From Actinoplanes sp. N902-109 (GTDB taxonomy: Bacteria > Actinomycetota > Actinomycetes > Mycobacteriales > Micromonosporaceae), in contig NC_021191.1 in the NCBI RefSeq assembly GCF_000389965.1, positions 5,147,501-5,211,500 on the forward strand: a stretch of DNA of 64,000 nt, read 5' to 3'. The position numbers were made by a program, and so were the translations under genes. A model generated the notes under the pieces. That model saw only the letters and a program-made list of their open reading frames with translations, made no database searches and was not told the origin of the DNA. Shown piece after piece: positions 7,779 to 16,080 of the stretch (its first letter is position 1; every line of letters begins with the position of its first letter).

Positions 7779-8911
7779 CGCCGGCCCCCGAAGATCGCGA
7801 GCAGCCCGTCGGCGAAGGTGTTGCGCCAGTTCACGTAGTCGTGCTCACCGGCATACTCGGCGTAGGTCACGTCGTAGCCGCGGGCCAGCAGCGCGTCGCG
7901 CATCCGCCGGTTGGCGGTGAGCTGGTCGGGCGTGCCGGGCGCGAACACCGTCGTCTCGCGGCTGCCCACGTCGAGGTAGAACCGCACGTCGGCGCGCGGG
8001 CGCCGGGCGACCTCGCGGATCAGCCACTGGGTCGGGCCGGCGTCCGGTTGCGGCCACCAGAAGCTGCCCGAGTGACTGATCGCCCCGCCGAAGACCTCGG
8101 GTGCGCGCAGGGCCAGGCTCGCTGCGGCCAGCCCGCCGAGCGACATCCCGGCCACCGCGACATCCTTCGGGTACGAACTGAGCCTGTGCTCCTCGCGCGC
8201 CCACGGCACCAGCCGATCGAGCACGAACGGCGGCACCCGCGGCGAGTCCGGCGCGAGGTCGGCCAGCCGGGTGCGGTCGTTGCCGTCCAGGAAGATCGCC
8301 ACCAGCGGCGGGATCAGCCCGGCCGCCACCAGGTTGTCGATGGTCGTCGGCATGCGCATCATCGTGCGCGCCAGGTAACCGTCGAACACCACCAGCCCGC
8401 ACAGCCCGGCCCGCCGCGCACCGGCCGGCTGGTACACCGCGACCCGGTGACCGCCGTCCAGCGTGGCCTCCTCGACGTGGCCGGCCGGCACCCCGGCCCG
8501 CGGCAGGCACCACCTGTCCGGCGGGGCCTGCGGCAGCGTCAGCACGGACACGTAGCCGTCCCGGTCGTCCGGGTCGCGGGGGTCACCGTTGAACAGCAGC
8601 CGCTCCGGGTTCAGCGGGTCGACATGCGACATGCCGGTGCCGCTCGCATCCGGCGGCGGGTGATGCTCGGCCGGGTCGTAGTGCGAGAAGTAGTAGACGG
8701 TCCGCATGGCGGCCGGCATCCGCAGGGTGCGCAGCCAGATGTCCGTACCCTTGACGCGGTCGAGGGTGCGTTGCGCACCCCAGCCGACCGACGTGCGCTC
8801 AGCCTCGCCGCGCCACAGGAACGTGACGTCGACCATGCCCCGGGCGTCCACCGGGGACACCAGCGGCGCACCGGTGACCGTCGCCCGCTGCCAGAGATCC
8901 GCCGGAGACAC
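7775..8911 (-). CDS. Enterochelin esterase (Fes)-like alpha/beta hydrolase, copy 1
   Basis: A 378-residue paralog of the downstream gene with the same two-domain layout. The N-terminal beta domain has VTFLWRGEAERTSVGW. The hydrolase domain has the elbow GMSLGG (Ser near residue 255; the other copy has GSSYGG) and the catalytic His in AGEHDYVNWRN. It is the first gene of the esterase pair, starting 20 bases from the end of smpB on the same strand. The elbow difference suggests the copies may differ in substrate. Role inferred from family: ester hydrolysis of siderophore-like or acyl substrates. Confidence 0.85.
   Translation of the reverse strand: MSPADLWQRATVTGAPLVSPVDARGMVDVTFLWRGEAERTSVGWGAQRTLDRVKGTDIWLRTLRMPAAMRTVYYFSHYDPAEHHPPPDASGTGMSHVDPLNPERLLFNGDPRDPDDRDGYVSVLTLPQAPPDRWCLPRAGVPAGHVEEATLDGGHRVAVYQPAGARRAGLCGLVVFDGYLARTMMRMPTTIDNLVAAGLIPPLVAIFLDGNDRTRLADLAPDSPRVPPFVLDRLVPWAREEHRLSSYPKDVAVAGMSLGGLAAASLALRAPEVFGGAISHSGSFWWPQPDAGPTQWLIREVARRPRADVRFYLDVGSRETTVFAPGTPDQLTANRRMRDALLARGYDVTYAEYAGEHDYVNWRNTFADGLLAIFGGRR
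7804..7865. repeat. 62-bp exact repeat inside esterase copy 1 (partner at 6682-6743)
   Basis: Second copy of the near-perfect repeat shared by the tandem esterase genes; it covers the catalytic-histidine coding segment. Confidence 0.75.
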
Positions 8912-8931
8912 CCCCGTATGATCTCACGATT

Positions 8932-9429
8932 TCACCCTCGTGGGTGACCCTTGAGGTGCCGCCCGAGGGCCCGCGAGATCTCCCGGTCGGCGTCGCGTTT
9001 CGCCAGCGTCTGCCGTTTGTCGTACTCCTTCTTGCCCCGGGCCAGCGCCAGCTCGACCTTGGCCCAGCCGTCGTGGAAGTAGAGCGACAACGGCACCAGC
9101 GCGATGCCGCTCTCCTTCAGCTTGTCCCGGATCCGATCGATCTCCACCCGGTGCAACAACAGTTTCCGGGTACGGCGCGGAGCGTGATTCGTCCACGACC
9201 CGAACCCGTACTCGGCGATGTGCAGGTTGTAGAGCAGCAGTTCGCCCTCGTGCTCGCCGGCGAACGCATCGACCAGCGACGCATATCCCGAGCGCAACGA
9301 CTTCACCTCGGTGCCGGCCAGCACGAGCCCCGCCTCGTACGTGCGCAGCACCTCGTAGTCGTGCCGGGCCTTCTTGTTCGACGCGATGACCTTGCGACCG
9401 CTCTCCCTGGCCGTGGCCGCCTCCCTCAC
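8932..9429 (-). CDS. smpB: SsrA-binding protein SmpB
   Basis: About 165 residues with all SmpB hallmarks: [15 protein letters not shown] at the start, [18 protein letters not shown], then a beta-barrel, and a basic C-terminal tail ([20 protein letters not shown]) that enters the ribosome. SmpB delivers tmRNA to stalled ribosomes for trans-translation. I chose the GTG at 9429, which places about ten residues before GRKV as in other actinobacterial SmpB proteins; an ATG at 9462 would add 11 residues of no recognised content. No tmRNA gene is visible next to it. The esterase pair follows on the same strand. Confidence 0.95.
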   Translation of the reverse strand: MREAATARESGRKVIASNKKARHDYEVLRTYEAGLVLAGTEVKSLRSGYASLVDAFAGEHEGELLLYNLHIAEYGFGSWTNHAPRRTRKLLLHRVEIDRIRDKLKESGIALVPLSLYFHDGWAKVELALARGKKEYDKRQTLAKRDADREISRALGRHLKGHPRG

Positions 9430-9517
9430 CCGAGCCCGGCATCCACCGGGCAGCCCTGTCACACCACCGGCGAGTCAACCGGCAACCCGCCGATCGGTCC
9501 ACCCGGTTTCCCCGGTG

Positions 9518-10213
9518 TCATTCTCCCGCAGACAGCAGCCGGGCATCCGTGAGGATCACGGTGCCGGTGGGATCGCCACACTGCACCCTCAGAGTCAGCT
9601 TCTCGGCGCCATCGAGGGCGGCGGTCAGCTGTTGCGGCCGGCCGGGCGTGGCCTGCAGCTGCCGGCCCGCCTCGGAGATCGTGAGCTCACCGTCGCGGCC
9701 CCGAATGCCGATCAGGGCGGTCACGTACGTCGCGCTCTGCTGGTCCGAGCTTTGCGGATAGTACGGCCGGACCTGTGCCCGCAGCTCGGCGTAGCGGCCC
9801 TGCAGCAGATACGTGACGCTGTGCTCCTGATCCCCCGTCTGATTGGACGGGCAGGTGAGCGCGACCGGGTGCTGCTCCGGGCCGGCCGCGCTGCGGGCCT
9901 GCCGGGGCACCGACACGAGATGGCTGCCACCGGACTCGGCCGGGACGGTGTCGAGATAACGAGCCGCCGCGCCGGCTGCCGAGGCGGGCGCCGAGGCGGG
10001 TGGCGGTGCCGAGCTGCGCGGGGCCGCGCCGGCCGTCGCAGCGGGTCCGGCGGCAGCCCCCGCAGCGGGCTTGTCGGGCGCCGCCCGGGGCCATTGCCAG
10101 GCTGCGACGGCCACCACGAGGCTGAGCACTCCCGCGATCGTGCCGAGGACCGTGGCGCGGTCGACGGTGCTGGAGCCGCGCTTGTCCTGCCGCGGTGGGG
10201 TGGTGGTGGTCAC
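9518..10213 (-). CDS. Membrane-anchored protein with extracellular NPCBM-like domain
   Basis: A 231-residue protein starting at a GTG. A short cytoplasmic head precedes one transmembrane helix (about residues 22-41, VLGTIAGVLSLVVAVAAWQW), then a ~50-residue Ala/Pro linker. The C-terminal domain (about residues 85-231) has TYLLQGRYAELRAQV, paired cysteines (VALTC..., LRVQCGD) and a beta-rich end GTVILTDARLL. This pattern resembles the NPCBM (novel putative carbohydrate-binding module) fold, so binding of cell-wall or other glycans is possible. It is divergent from a protein of the same general architecture (10395-11149). The domain call is tentative. Confidence 0.7.
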   Translation of the reverse strand: MTTTTPPRQDKRGSSTVDRATVLGTIAGVLSLVVAVAAWQWPRAAPDKPAAGAAAGPAATAGAAPRSSAPPPASAPASAAGAAARYLDTVPAESGGSHLVSVPRQARSAAGPEQHPVALTCPSNQTGDQEHSVTYLLQGRYAELRAQVRPYYPQSSDQQSATYVTALIGIRGRDGELTISEAGRQLQATPGRPQQLTAALDGAEKLTLRVQCGDPTGTVILTDARLLSAGE

Positions 10214-10259
10214 GTGTCAACCGTCCGGTCGATGAAGCGTCGCGGAAATTTGCAGCGCC

Positions 10260-10351
10260 ATATTGTGCCGGAACAATTCATGATCACGCCTTTCAGCCGG
10301 TGACGCCTTTACGACAGCTCCGCGGACGGCCTGCGGCGGATATAGTGCCGG
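10260..10351. promoter_or_regulatory. Divergent promoter region with repeated ATATWGTGCCGG and an inverted repeat
   Basis: The 181-base gap between two divergent membrane-protein genes is much more AT-rich than its surroundings. It contains ATTGT-N6-ACAAT (10262-10277), an inverted repeat. The word atattgtgccgg (10260-10271) recurs as atatagtgccgg (10340-10351). These probably belong to two divergent promoters or a shared regulator site. No assignment to a sigma factor is possible by eye. Confidence 0.4.
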
Positions 10352-10394
10352 GGCATTTCTCCCGCCGCGACATGATCAGGAATTCATATTCGCC

Positions 10395-11149
10395 GTGAGC
10401 ACTCAGAACTCCCCCCACCGGCCCTCCCCGGCCGAGCCGCTGCGCCGTAGGTTGCTGCCTCTCACAGCGGTCGCCGTCGCGGTCGTCGCCCTGGTGGTCG
10501 CCCTGGCAGCCACCGCGATCGCCTGGCGGGCCACCAACCGCGCCGCGGACGCCCGGGAACGGGTGGAATCCCTGGCCGGTGCGGTTGCAGGCGGCCCGAA
10601 CAGCCGGGGATCACACCCGCCCCAGCGGCGACCACCGAGCAGCCCGCGGACGACGCCTCCGAACCGCTGCCCACCGAACCGGCCGAGGTCCCGACCGGCT
10701 CGGTGCCCACCCTCAACGCCCAGACCCAGTACAAGGTCAAATACACCGACCAGACACTGAAGGTGCGTCCCGACTGCGGCTACGGCGTTTATGTCGATCT
10801 CGACGAGCCGCGGGTCCAGGTCGAGTCCGACGTGGCCGAGCTCAATTTCTCCAACAATTGCACCACCGCCGGGACCATTCATTTCGAGCTGTCCAACGAC
10901 GTCTTCGGCAGCGCCGTCGACTCCGAGTCGGTGACCCCGATCGAATGCGCCGAGCAGGTGCGCACCAGCCCGCTGGCGCAGGGCCGCGACGAGCCGGTCC
11001 GGCGGGGCTCGGTCTACTGCATCATGACCTCCCGCAACGCCGCGCAGGCCAGCGGCATCTCCTGGAAGATGGTCATCCTGTCGGTGACATCGACGTCCCA
11101 GAACGACACTGTCACCCTCAAGGTGTCCTCCTGGGACATCCCGGTGTGA
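10395..11149 (+). pseudogene. Membrane-anchored extracellular protein, apparently frameshifted near 10585-10600
   Basis: From a GTG at 10395 the first frame gives a cytoplasmic head, a transmembrane helix (VAVAVVALVVALAATAIAW, about residues 27-45) and a short helical stretch, then becomes an arginine/proline-rich nonsense tail ending at 10760. A second frame (-1 relative) gives an acidic Pro/Thr/Glu linker from about 10601, then a ~145-residue beta-rich domain with four cysteines, ending TAG/TGA at 11149. Together they make the same layout as the divergent gene at 9518-10213: head, helix, linker, domain. A one-base loss between 10585 and 10600 explains the break. It is either a sequencing error, programmed slippage or a recent mutation. 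The domain is unrecognised. Confidence 0.65.
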
Positions 11150-11164
11150 GCGCCGGTCACCTTC

Positions 11165-12613
11165 TCAGGCGCCGAACCACCAGGTGAGCGCGTCCTCCAG
11201 AGTCCCGGTGCCGGTGGCCTGCCAGGCGACGTAGCCGTCCGGGCGCAGCAGCATCGGCTCCGGGGCATGCTCGAGAACGGCGGTGTCCACGCGATCGGCC
11301 CACCGGCCGGCGCTCAGGGTCCCGGCCGGGTCGATCAGCAGTGCACGCCCGGTGCGGGTGACGTCGGTCAGCCCCGGGAAGTCCGGTGCCAGGCTGCCGA
11401 CCAGGGGTCCGGTGGCCGGGCCCATCGGGTACCGGATGTCGGAGCCGGCCAGCATCGCGGCCAGGTGCGCGCGGACCGCCGGCATCGTCATCAGTTCACC
11501 GAACAGCACACGCAGGGCGGTCACCTCACTGCCGGGGGTGATCAGCGCCGTCTGCGCCTGCGTGTGCATGGTCACCCGTTCGGCGGCGGGGCGGCGCTCC
11601 TTCTCGTACGAGTCGAGCAGGCTTGTGCGGCCGGGGTCCCGCACCGCGGCGGCAAGCTTCCACCCGAGGTTGACCGCATCCTGCAGCCCCAGGTTGAGCC
11701 CCGGCCCGCCGATCGCCGAATGCACGTGCGCCGCGTCGCCGAGCAGCAGCACCCGCCCGTCGCGATACCGTTCCGCCAGCCGGGTGTTGCCCCCGGCCAG
11801 CCGCCGCATCAGATGCGGCCCGTCCCCCACCGGCGGCCCGACCGGCACCTCGGCCCCCAGCACCCGGCGCACGCTGGCGGCCAGCTCGGCCAGCGTGGCC
11901 TCCCCCTCGGCCGGCTGATCGAACTCCATCGTCGTCAGCATGGTCTGCCCGCCCATGATCCCCCACACGACCACCCCGCGCTCGGTGCGTGTGTGCTGCA
12001 TCGGCGGCACCGTCCCGAACCCCGGCACCACCAGCCTGCCAGCAGCGTCGATCATGGACTCCGGCACGCTGACATGAGCACTGCGCGACACCGACCGGTC
12101 CTGCGTCACCCCCGGAAACCCGATCCCCGCGAGCTTCCGTACGACACTGCGCCCACCATCCGCCCCGACAAGGTAAGCCGCCTCGATCGCCGGCCGGTCC
12201 CGCACCTCCACCACCACGGAATCGTCGCGCTGCCGCAACCCCGCGACCTCGTGCCCGGCCCGGATCCGCACCCCCAGCTCCACGGCCCGCTCCCGGAGCA
12301 CCCGCTGAATCTCCCGCTGCGGAATGAGCACCGTGTAGAGCGGATTCTCAGCCACATCGGCCAGCTCCAGCGGGAACGCCCCGAACAAGAACCGCCCCGC
12401 CGGCACCGGGGCCTCCCCCGAATGCACCAGCCGCTGATAGAGCCCCCGCCGATCCAGCACCCTGACGACCTGGCCGACCAGCCCGTTGGCTCGGTACTCG
12501 GGGGTGGGGGCGCTGAGCCGCTCGAGGACGACGGGGCGGACTCCGGCGAGGGCCAGCTCACAGGCGAGCATGAGGCCGTTCGGCCCCCCTCCGGCGATAA
12601 CTACATCTTCCAT
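11165..12613 (-). CDS. FAD-dependent aromatic monooxygenase (PheA/TfdB family)
   Basis: A 482-residue flavoprotein monooxygenase. Visible motifs are the Rossmann GGGPNG at residues 8-13, the middle DG motif YLVGADGGRSVVRK, and the GD motif GRVLLLGDAAHVHSAIGGPG followed by NLGLQDAVNLGWKLA. A C-terminal thioredoxin-like tail completes the class A architecture. Such enzymes hydroxylate aromatic or polyketide substrates using NAD(P)H and oxygen; many confer rifampicin or tetracycline modification, or tailor natural products. A good ribosome binding site (AAGGAG) precedes the ATG. The nearest regulator is the TetR gene on the same strand ~1 kb upstream. Substrate unknown. Confidence 0.88.
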   Translation of the reverse strand: MEDVVIAGGGPNGLMLACELALAGVRPVVLERLSAPTPEYRANGLVGQVVRVLDRRGLYQRLVHSGEAPVPAGRFLFGAFPLELADVAENPLYTVLIPQREIQRVLRERAVELGVRIRAGHEVAGLRQRDDSVVVEVRDRPAIEAAYLVGADGGRSVVRKLAGIGFPGVTQDRSVSRSAHVSVPESMIDAAGRLVVPGFGTVPPMQHTRTERGVVVWGIMGGQTMLTTMEFDQPAEGEATLAELAASVRRVLGAEVPVGPPVGDGPHLMRRLAGGNTRLAERYRDGRVLLLGDAAHVHSAIGGPGLNLGLQDAVNLGWKLAAAVRDPGRTSLLDSYEKERRPAAERVTMHTQAQTALITPGSEVTALRVLFGELMTMPAVRAHLAAMLAGSDIRYPMGPATGPLVGSLAPDFPGLTDVTRTGRALLIDPAGTLSAGRWADRVDTAVLEHAPEPMLLRPDGYVAWQATGTGTLEDALTWWFGA

Positions 12614-12720
12614 GACAAATCTCCTTCGTCAGAGACGGATCGGTTGTGGGCTATCTGTTTGTTGCCGCTCTTTGCGCCCGCTCTGGCCGCCGCCGTTCGG
12701 CCACCGCTCCGGACCGCCGC

Positions 12721-12800
12721 TCTCGGCCGCCGTTCTCGGCCGATGCTTTCGGCCGCCGCTTCGGCCGCCGTTCTCGGCCGCCGCTTTCGGCCGCCGCTTT
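12721..12800. repeat. Tandem 12-13 bp repeat TCGGCCGCCGYTY
   Basis: About six consecutive copies of tcggccgccgttc/tcggccgccgctt, one degenerate (tcggccgatgctt). The unit is GC-rich and self-complementary in its core (CGGCCG). It lies upstream of the monooxygenase start. Copy number is probably unstable. Confidence 0.7.
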
Positions 12801-13402
12801 GACCGCCGGCCTGGGCTGCCGGTTCTTACTGCCGGTCTGGCTGCCGGTTCTTGCTGAATCGGGTGGCTGCGACGGCGCTGTGGGCTCCGGATCGCGGCTG
12901 TTCCCGGCGCATGCTGGAGACTGGCGATGGGCTGACCCAGGCGCATTCCACGGTCAACGCATCGCCGGTCTGGCAAGCGGCTGGCCCCGGTGGAGCAGTC
13001 GCCGACCGATTCGTTACCTTGCGCAGGCATAACTCGCCCGAATTCGCGCATCGGCGCACGCTGAGCCACAGCACGCCTTGTTGAGCGCTCACCGACCGGA
13101 CGCTCGCCCACCGGACGCTCGCCCACCGGGCTCTTCGGTGATCACTCGGCCACCAAGCGCGGTGAGCACTCGCGCCCCGCACCATTGGATCCGACGACCG
13201 GCCGAGTGAGAGCCGCCGGCCGCCCCGATCCCGACGGATGGGGCAGCTGGTTGGACCATGCCGACTCCGGAGCTGGACCCTTGAGTCAGCCCACGGAACT
13301 GAACCGGGAGCCTCGCCCCGGAGTAGCCCGCAGGACCCGATCGGAGAACTGGACCGGGGAGCTTCGCCGACCCGCGCGACGACAAGCACCAGCCAGGCTT
13401 CG

Positions 13403-13591
13403 ACCAACCAGTCAGCCGGCTTTCAACCAACTAGTTAGTCACTGACCGGGAAGGCGAACATCGAGTAGTCACCAAACTGGAAGGTAAACGTTTCGAAGCG
13501 CTGTGGAGCGGCCCGGACTGGATGCGGCAGCGAGGCGGCCACCCGAACCGGTTTGCGCGCCGGCAAGCAACCAACCAGTTAGTTGTCAGTG
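13403..13591. repeat. Three copies of ACCAAC(C/T)AGT(C/T)AG
   Basis: The word occurs at 13403-13415, 13426-13438 and 13570-13582. Copies two and three extend to a following tcactg/tcagtg, and copy two contains the palindrome AACTAGTT. The same word three times in 180 bases of otherwise GC-rich DNA is not expected by chance. It may be a regulator binding site. Confidence 0.55.
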
Positions 13592-13664
13592 CACTCTCGC
13601 GAGTCACCCAGGTGGGCACCCCGCCCGCGAGTCTCCCGCACCGGCGCTCAAGGAAAGTCACGTC

Positions 13665-14288
13665 CTATGGGCCGGCGGTTGATGGTTCGGGAAGGCCCGC
13701 GGCGATCTGGGTGAACGCCTCGGGCAGGGTGGTCTCCACCGTGGCCTGCCCGTCGGTGCGCAGGTGGTGGACGGTTGCGGCGTTGAGGGCGGCCATCACC
13801 GTTGCCGCCACGAGGTGTGGGTAGAAGTCCTCCGTCGGGTCGAGGCCGGTGCGCTCGGCCACGGCGGCGGCCAGTTCGGCTTCGGCGAGGGCTCCGGCGC
13901 GGAGCATCTCGCCCTGCAGGGCCGGCTCGGCGATCATGACGCGCAGGCCGGCGGTCCATTGCGGTGGGTCGGGCACCGGGTGGGCGATGACCTCCGGGCC
14001 GGCTTGGTGCTGGGCCAGCGCCGCGGCGGCGAGCGCGGTCCACAGTGGCTCCGAGTGCGGGCGACTGCGCAGGTCGTCGGCGATGCGGAGCAGGCGGTCG
14101 AGTTGGCGGGCGGCGATGGCCTCCGCCTTGCTGGAAAAATAGTTGTTGAACGTCCGCGGTGAGACGCCCGCCGCGGCCGCGATGTCCTCGATCTTGACGT
14201 TGTCCAGACCCCGCTCGACGGTGAGCCGGATCGCGGCCCAGCTGAGCGCGGCCCGGGTCGCCGCTTTCTTGGATTCTCGCAACCCCAT
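13665..14288 (-). CDS. TetR family transcriptional regulator
   Basis: A 207-residue TetR protein. The N-terminal HTH covers about residues 8-55: AALSWAAIRLTVERG, then VKIEDIAAAAGVSPRTFNNYFSSK, which is a clear helix-turn-helix. The C-terminal half is the alpha-helical ligand domain seen in MftR/AcrR-like actinomycete regulators. I chose the ATG at 14288 (MGLRESKK); the frame continues upstream to 14339 but that extension overlaps two palindromic sites and has no ribosome binding site. By position it probably controls itself, the divergent membrane protein at 14426, and possibly the downstream monooxygenase. Confidence 0.9.
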   Translation of the reverse strand: MGLRESKKAATRAALSWAAIRLTVERGLDNVKIEDIAAAAGVSPRTFNNYFSSKAEAIAARQLDRLLRIADDLRSRPHSEPLWTALAAAALAQHQAGPEVIAHPVPDPPQWTAGLRVMIAEPALQGEMLRAGALAEAELAAAVAERTGLDPTEDFYPHLVAATVMAALNAATVHHLRTDGQATVETTLPEAFTQIAAGLPEPSTAGP

Positions 14289-14307
14289 GCGCCCACTGTA
14301 GCCGAAG

Positions 14308-14339
14308 TTGCGTGGCACGCAAAGATGCGGGGTACGCAA
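14308..14339. promoter_or_regulatory. Tandem palindromic operator of the TetR regulator
   Basis: TTGCGTG-G-CACGCAA (14308-14322) is a perfect 15-base palindrome. Two bases later, 14325-14339 reads on the minus strand as TTGCGTA-C-CCCGCAT, an imperfect copy of the same site. Both lie 20-50 bases before the TetR ATG and about 90-120 bases before the divergent gene. Size and symmetry fit TetR-type operators; autoregulation is inferred. Confidence 0.7.
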
Positions 14340-14425
14340 TTTTCAGGGAGTTTCCGATCCGTTCGGACCCGCCGCCCGTACCGATGCATGGCACCTCGCC
14401 CGAGGCCCGACCTGGAGGCACAGCC

Positions 14426-15811
14426 ATGCAGGGATCTTCCGAGCCCGCCCAGCCCGACTGGCCCGCTCCCGACGCCCCGCTGCCGGCGGACGAACCCACC
14501 ATCGAACTTCCCGTGATCAAGTCCCGCGACGACGTGCCCACCGGCGAGCCCGGCTGGCACGGACCGACGCTGGCCCGTGCGGCGCTCGACCTGGCACTGT
14601 CCAACCACAAGCCGGGGCCCCGCCACCCCGGTCCCGAGGACCCAGTCACCAGAAGCCCAGATACTGAAGGCCCGGATACCGACGGCCCGGATACCGACGG
14701 CCCGGATACCGACGGCCCGGATACCGACGGCCCGGATACCGGGGACGCGGATCTGGAGGAGCACATACCGAGGGAGCAAGACCAACGACCCGGCACGACC
14801 GCCGACCGTACGGGGTGGCCGGTAGCCGTCCCCACCGGAGCCGCCCGCTCGGAATGGTCCACCGGCGCCTTCGCCGTGGTGAACGAAGGACCAGCACCGT
14901 GGCACGCGAAGCCCCGACCCGAAGAACCGGAGCACGAGCAGTCGTGGCAAGAACAGCCGCGGCAACGAGAACCGGCACCACAGGAACCGGCGCTAGAAGG
15001 ACCGGGGCAAGGGGCACCCGCATCGGGAGCACCGGCGCAGGAGAAGCAGGAGCAGAACGAGCACGAGGCGGTGCCGGTCCCCGGCCGCCGCTGGATGATC
15101 GGGGCCGCCGTCGCCGCGGTGGGGCTGGTCCTCACCGGTGTTGCGGTGCTGGCGATCGGCACCGACGGCTCGGGGGACGGGGTGGACGATCGGCAGTGGA
15201 CTCCACCGGCCGCGGCGGCGGGGCAGGTGGTGACGGGGGCGCGCGGGGATCGTACGGCGGCGGGCTTTGATCTTGTTGATGGCGCACGCAGCGTGACGGT
15301 GCGGACGGCCGATCTCGGCGACGGGCTGTTCCGGGTGCGGACGAAGGCCGGGAAGCCGCAGGCCGAGCTGCGTGGCGGGCAGGTACGGGTGCGGCTCAGC
15401 GGGAACCCGGAGGCGGTGGAGGTGACATTGAGTTCGCGGGTACGGTGGGATCTGCGGGTGACCGGGGGTGCCGACCGCAGCATGATCGATCTCCGCCAGG
15501 GCCGGGTCGCCGAGGTCGAGCTGGCCGGCGGGGCGAGCCAGATCTCGCTCGCGCTGCCGCCGCCGGACGGCACTTTGACGGTACGGATGTCCGGGGGCGC
15601 GAGCCTGCTCGACGTGCAGACCGCCGCCGCGGTGCCGGTCCGGGTGCGGGTCGGGCACGGGGCCGGGCGGGTGGTGCTGGACGGGCAGACCCATCAGTCG
15701 GTGGCGCCCGGGGGCACGTTCGCCGCACCGGCCTGGGCAGATGCCAGCGACCGGGTGGACCTCGACGCCGTGGCGGGAGTCGCAACCCTCACCGTGGCCG
15801 AGGCAACCTGA
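14426..15811 (+). CDS. Single-pass membrane protein with cytoplasmic repeat region and extracellular beta-rich domain
   Basis: A 461-residue protein with ribosome binding site GGAGG before the ATG at 14426. The N-terminal ~215 residues are acidic, Pro/Glu-rich and probably disordered. They include five consecutive PDTDG units coded by a 15-bp DNA repeat, and a later EQPRQREPAPQEPA-like segment. One transmembrane helix follows (about residues 223-245, MIGAAVAAVGLVLTGVAVLAIG). The C-terminal ~200 residues form a beta-rich domain (ARSVTVRTADLGDGLFRVRT...) resembling the DUF2807/DUF4097-type beta-solenoid adhesin domains, a weak resemblance. Function unknown. It is divergent from the TetR gene and probably under its operator. 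Confidence 0.75.
   Translation: MQGSSEPAQPDWPAPDAPLPADEPTIELPVIKSRDDVPTGEPGWHGPTLARAALDLALSNHKPGPRHPGPEDPVTRSPDTEGPDTDGPDTDGPDTDGPDTDGPDTGDADLEEHIPREQDQRPGTTADRTGWPVAVPTGAARSEWSTGAFAVVNEGPAPWHAKPRPEEPEHEQSWQEQPRQREPAPQEPALEGPGQGAPASGAPAQEKQEQNEHEAVPVPGRRWMIGAAVAAVGLVLTGVAVLAIGTDGSGDGVDDRQWTPPAAAAGQVVTGARGDRTAAGFDLVDGARSVTVRTADLGDGLFRVRTKAGKPQAELRGGQVRVRLSGNPEAVEVTLSSRVRWDLRVTGGADRSMIDLRQGRVAEVELAGGASQISLALPPPDGTLTVRMSGGASLLDVQTAAAVPVRVRVGHGAGRVVLDGQTHQSVAPGGTFAAPAWADASDRVDLDAVAGVATLTVAEAT
14656..14745. repeat. 15-bp tandem repeat CCCGGATACCGACGG inside the gene
   Basis: Four perfect copies run from 14671 to 14730, flanked by one degenerate copy on each side (14656-14670 and 14731-14745). Because the unit is a multiple of three it adds PDTDG pentapeptides without shifting the frame, so copy number can vary without breaking the protein. 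Confidence 0.85.
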
Positions 15812-15834
15812 CCGGCCCCCGATCCGACACCGCC

Positions 15835-16015
15835 CAAGCCGCACGCCGGCGCAACCAGGGCCGCACGCGCGCACCGCCACAGGCCGCACGCCGGCACTGA
15901 CCAAGGCCGCATGCGCGCACCGCCACAGACCGCACGCCAGCACTGACCAAGGCCGCACGCGCAGCACCGCCACAGGCCGCACGCCAGCACCGCCACAGAT
16001 CGCATGCCGGCACCG
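15835..16015. repeat. Imperfect tandem repeats of a CCACAGGCCGCACGCCGGCAC type
   Basis: The 269-base gap between the membrane protein and the GGDEF-EAL gene is filled with variants of gccgcacgcc(g/a)gcac joined by tgaccaa or cgccacag. About seven units are visible with spacing of 20-40 bases. No gene is seen. Confidence 0.6.
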
Positions 16016-16080
16016 CGAGACGAGGCTGAGCCGCGCCACCCCGCGTCCGAGTCTCAAGACTTGCTCAAGTCGGCGTCCGA

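Larger units (their letters stand above)
12614..13664. other. 1.05-kb stretch without a supportable gene
   Basis: No open frame here has domain content, a ribosome binding site and plausible codon use together; the frames read as Arg/Pro/Gly-rich shadows. The stretch holds 12-13 bp GCCGCC-type repeats (12721-12800), two adjacent copies of ccggacgctcgcccac (about 13094-13127), and three copies of an ACCAACYAGTYAG word (13403-13582). It is less GC-rich after about 13420. It may be decayed DNA or a long regulatory spacer between the TetR gene and the monooxygenase. Confidence 0.6.

Noticed and set aside
9430..9517. tmRNA (ssrA) next to smpB
   Set aside because: The space is far too short and no tRNA-like ends or tag-coding sequence are visible on either strand nearby.
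12851..13084. 77-residue plus-strand frame in the monooxygenase-TetR spacer
   Set aside because: Not purely low complexity, but no ribosome binding site, no recognised domain and no neighbour link; kept only as a note.
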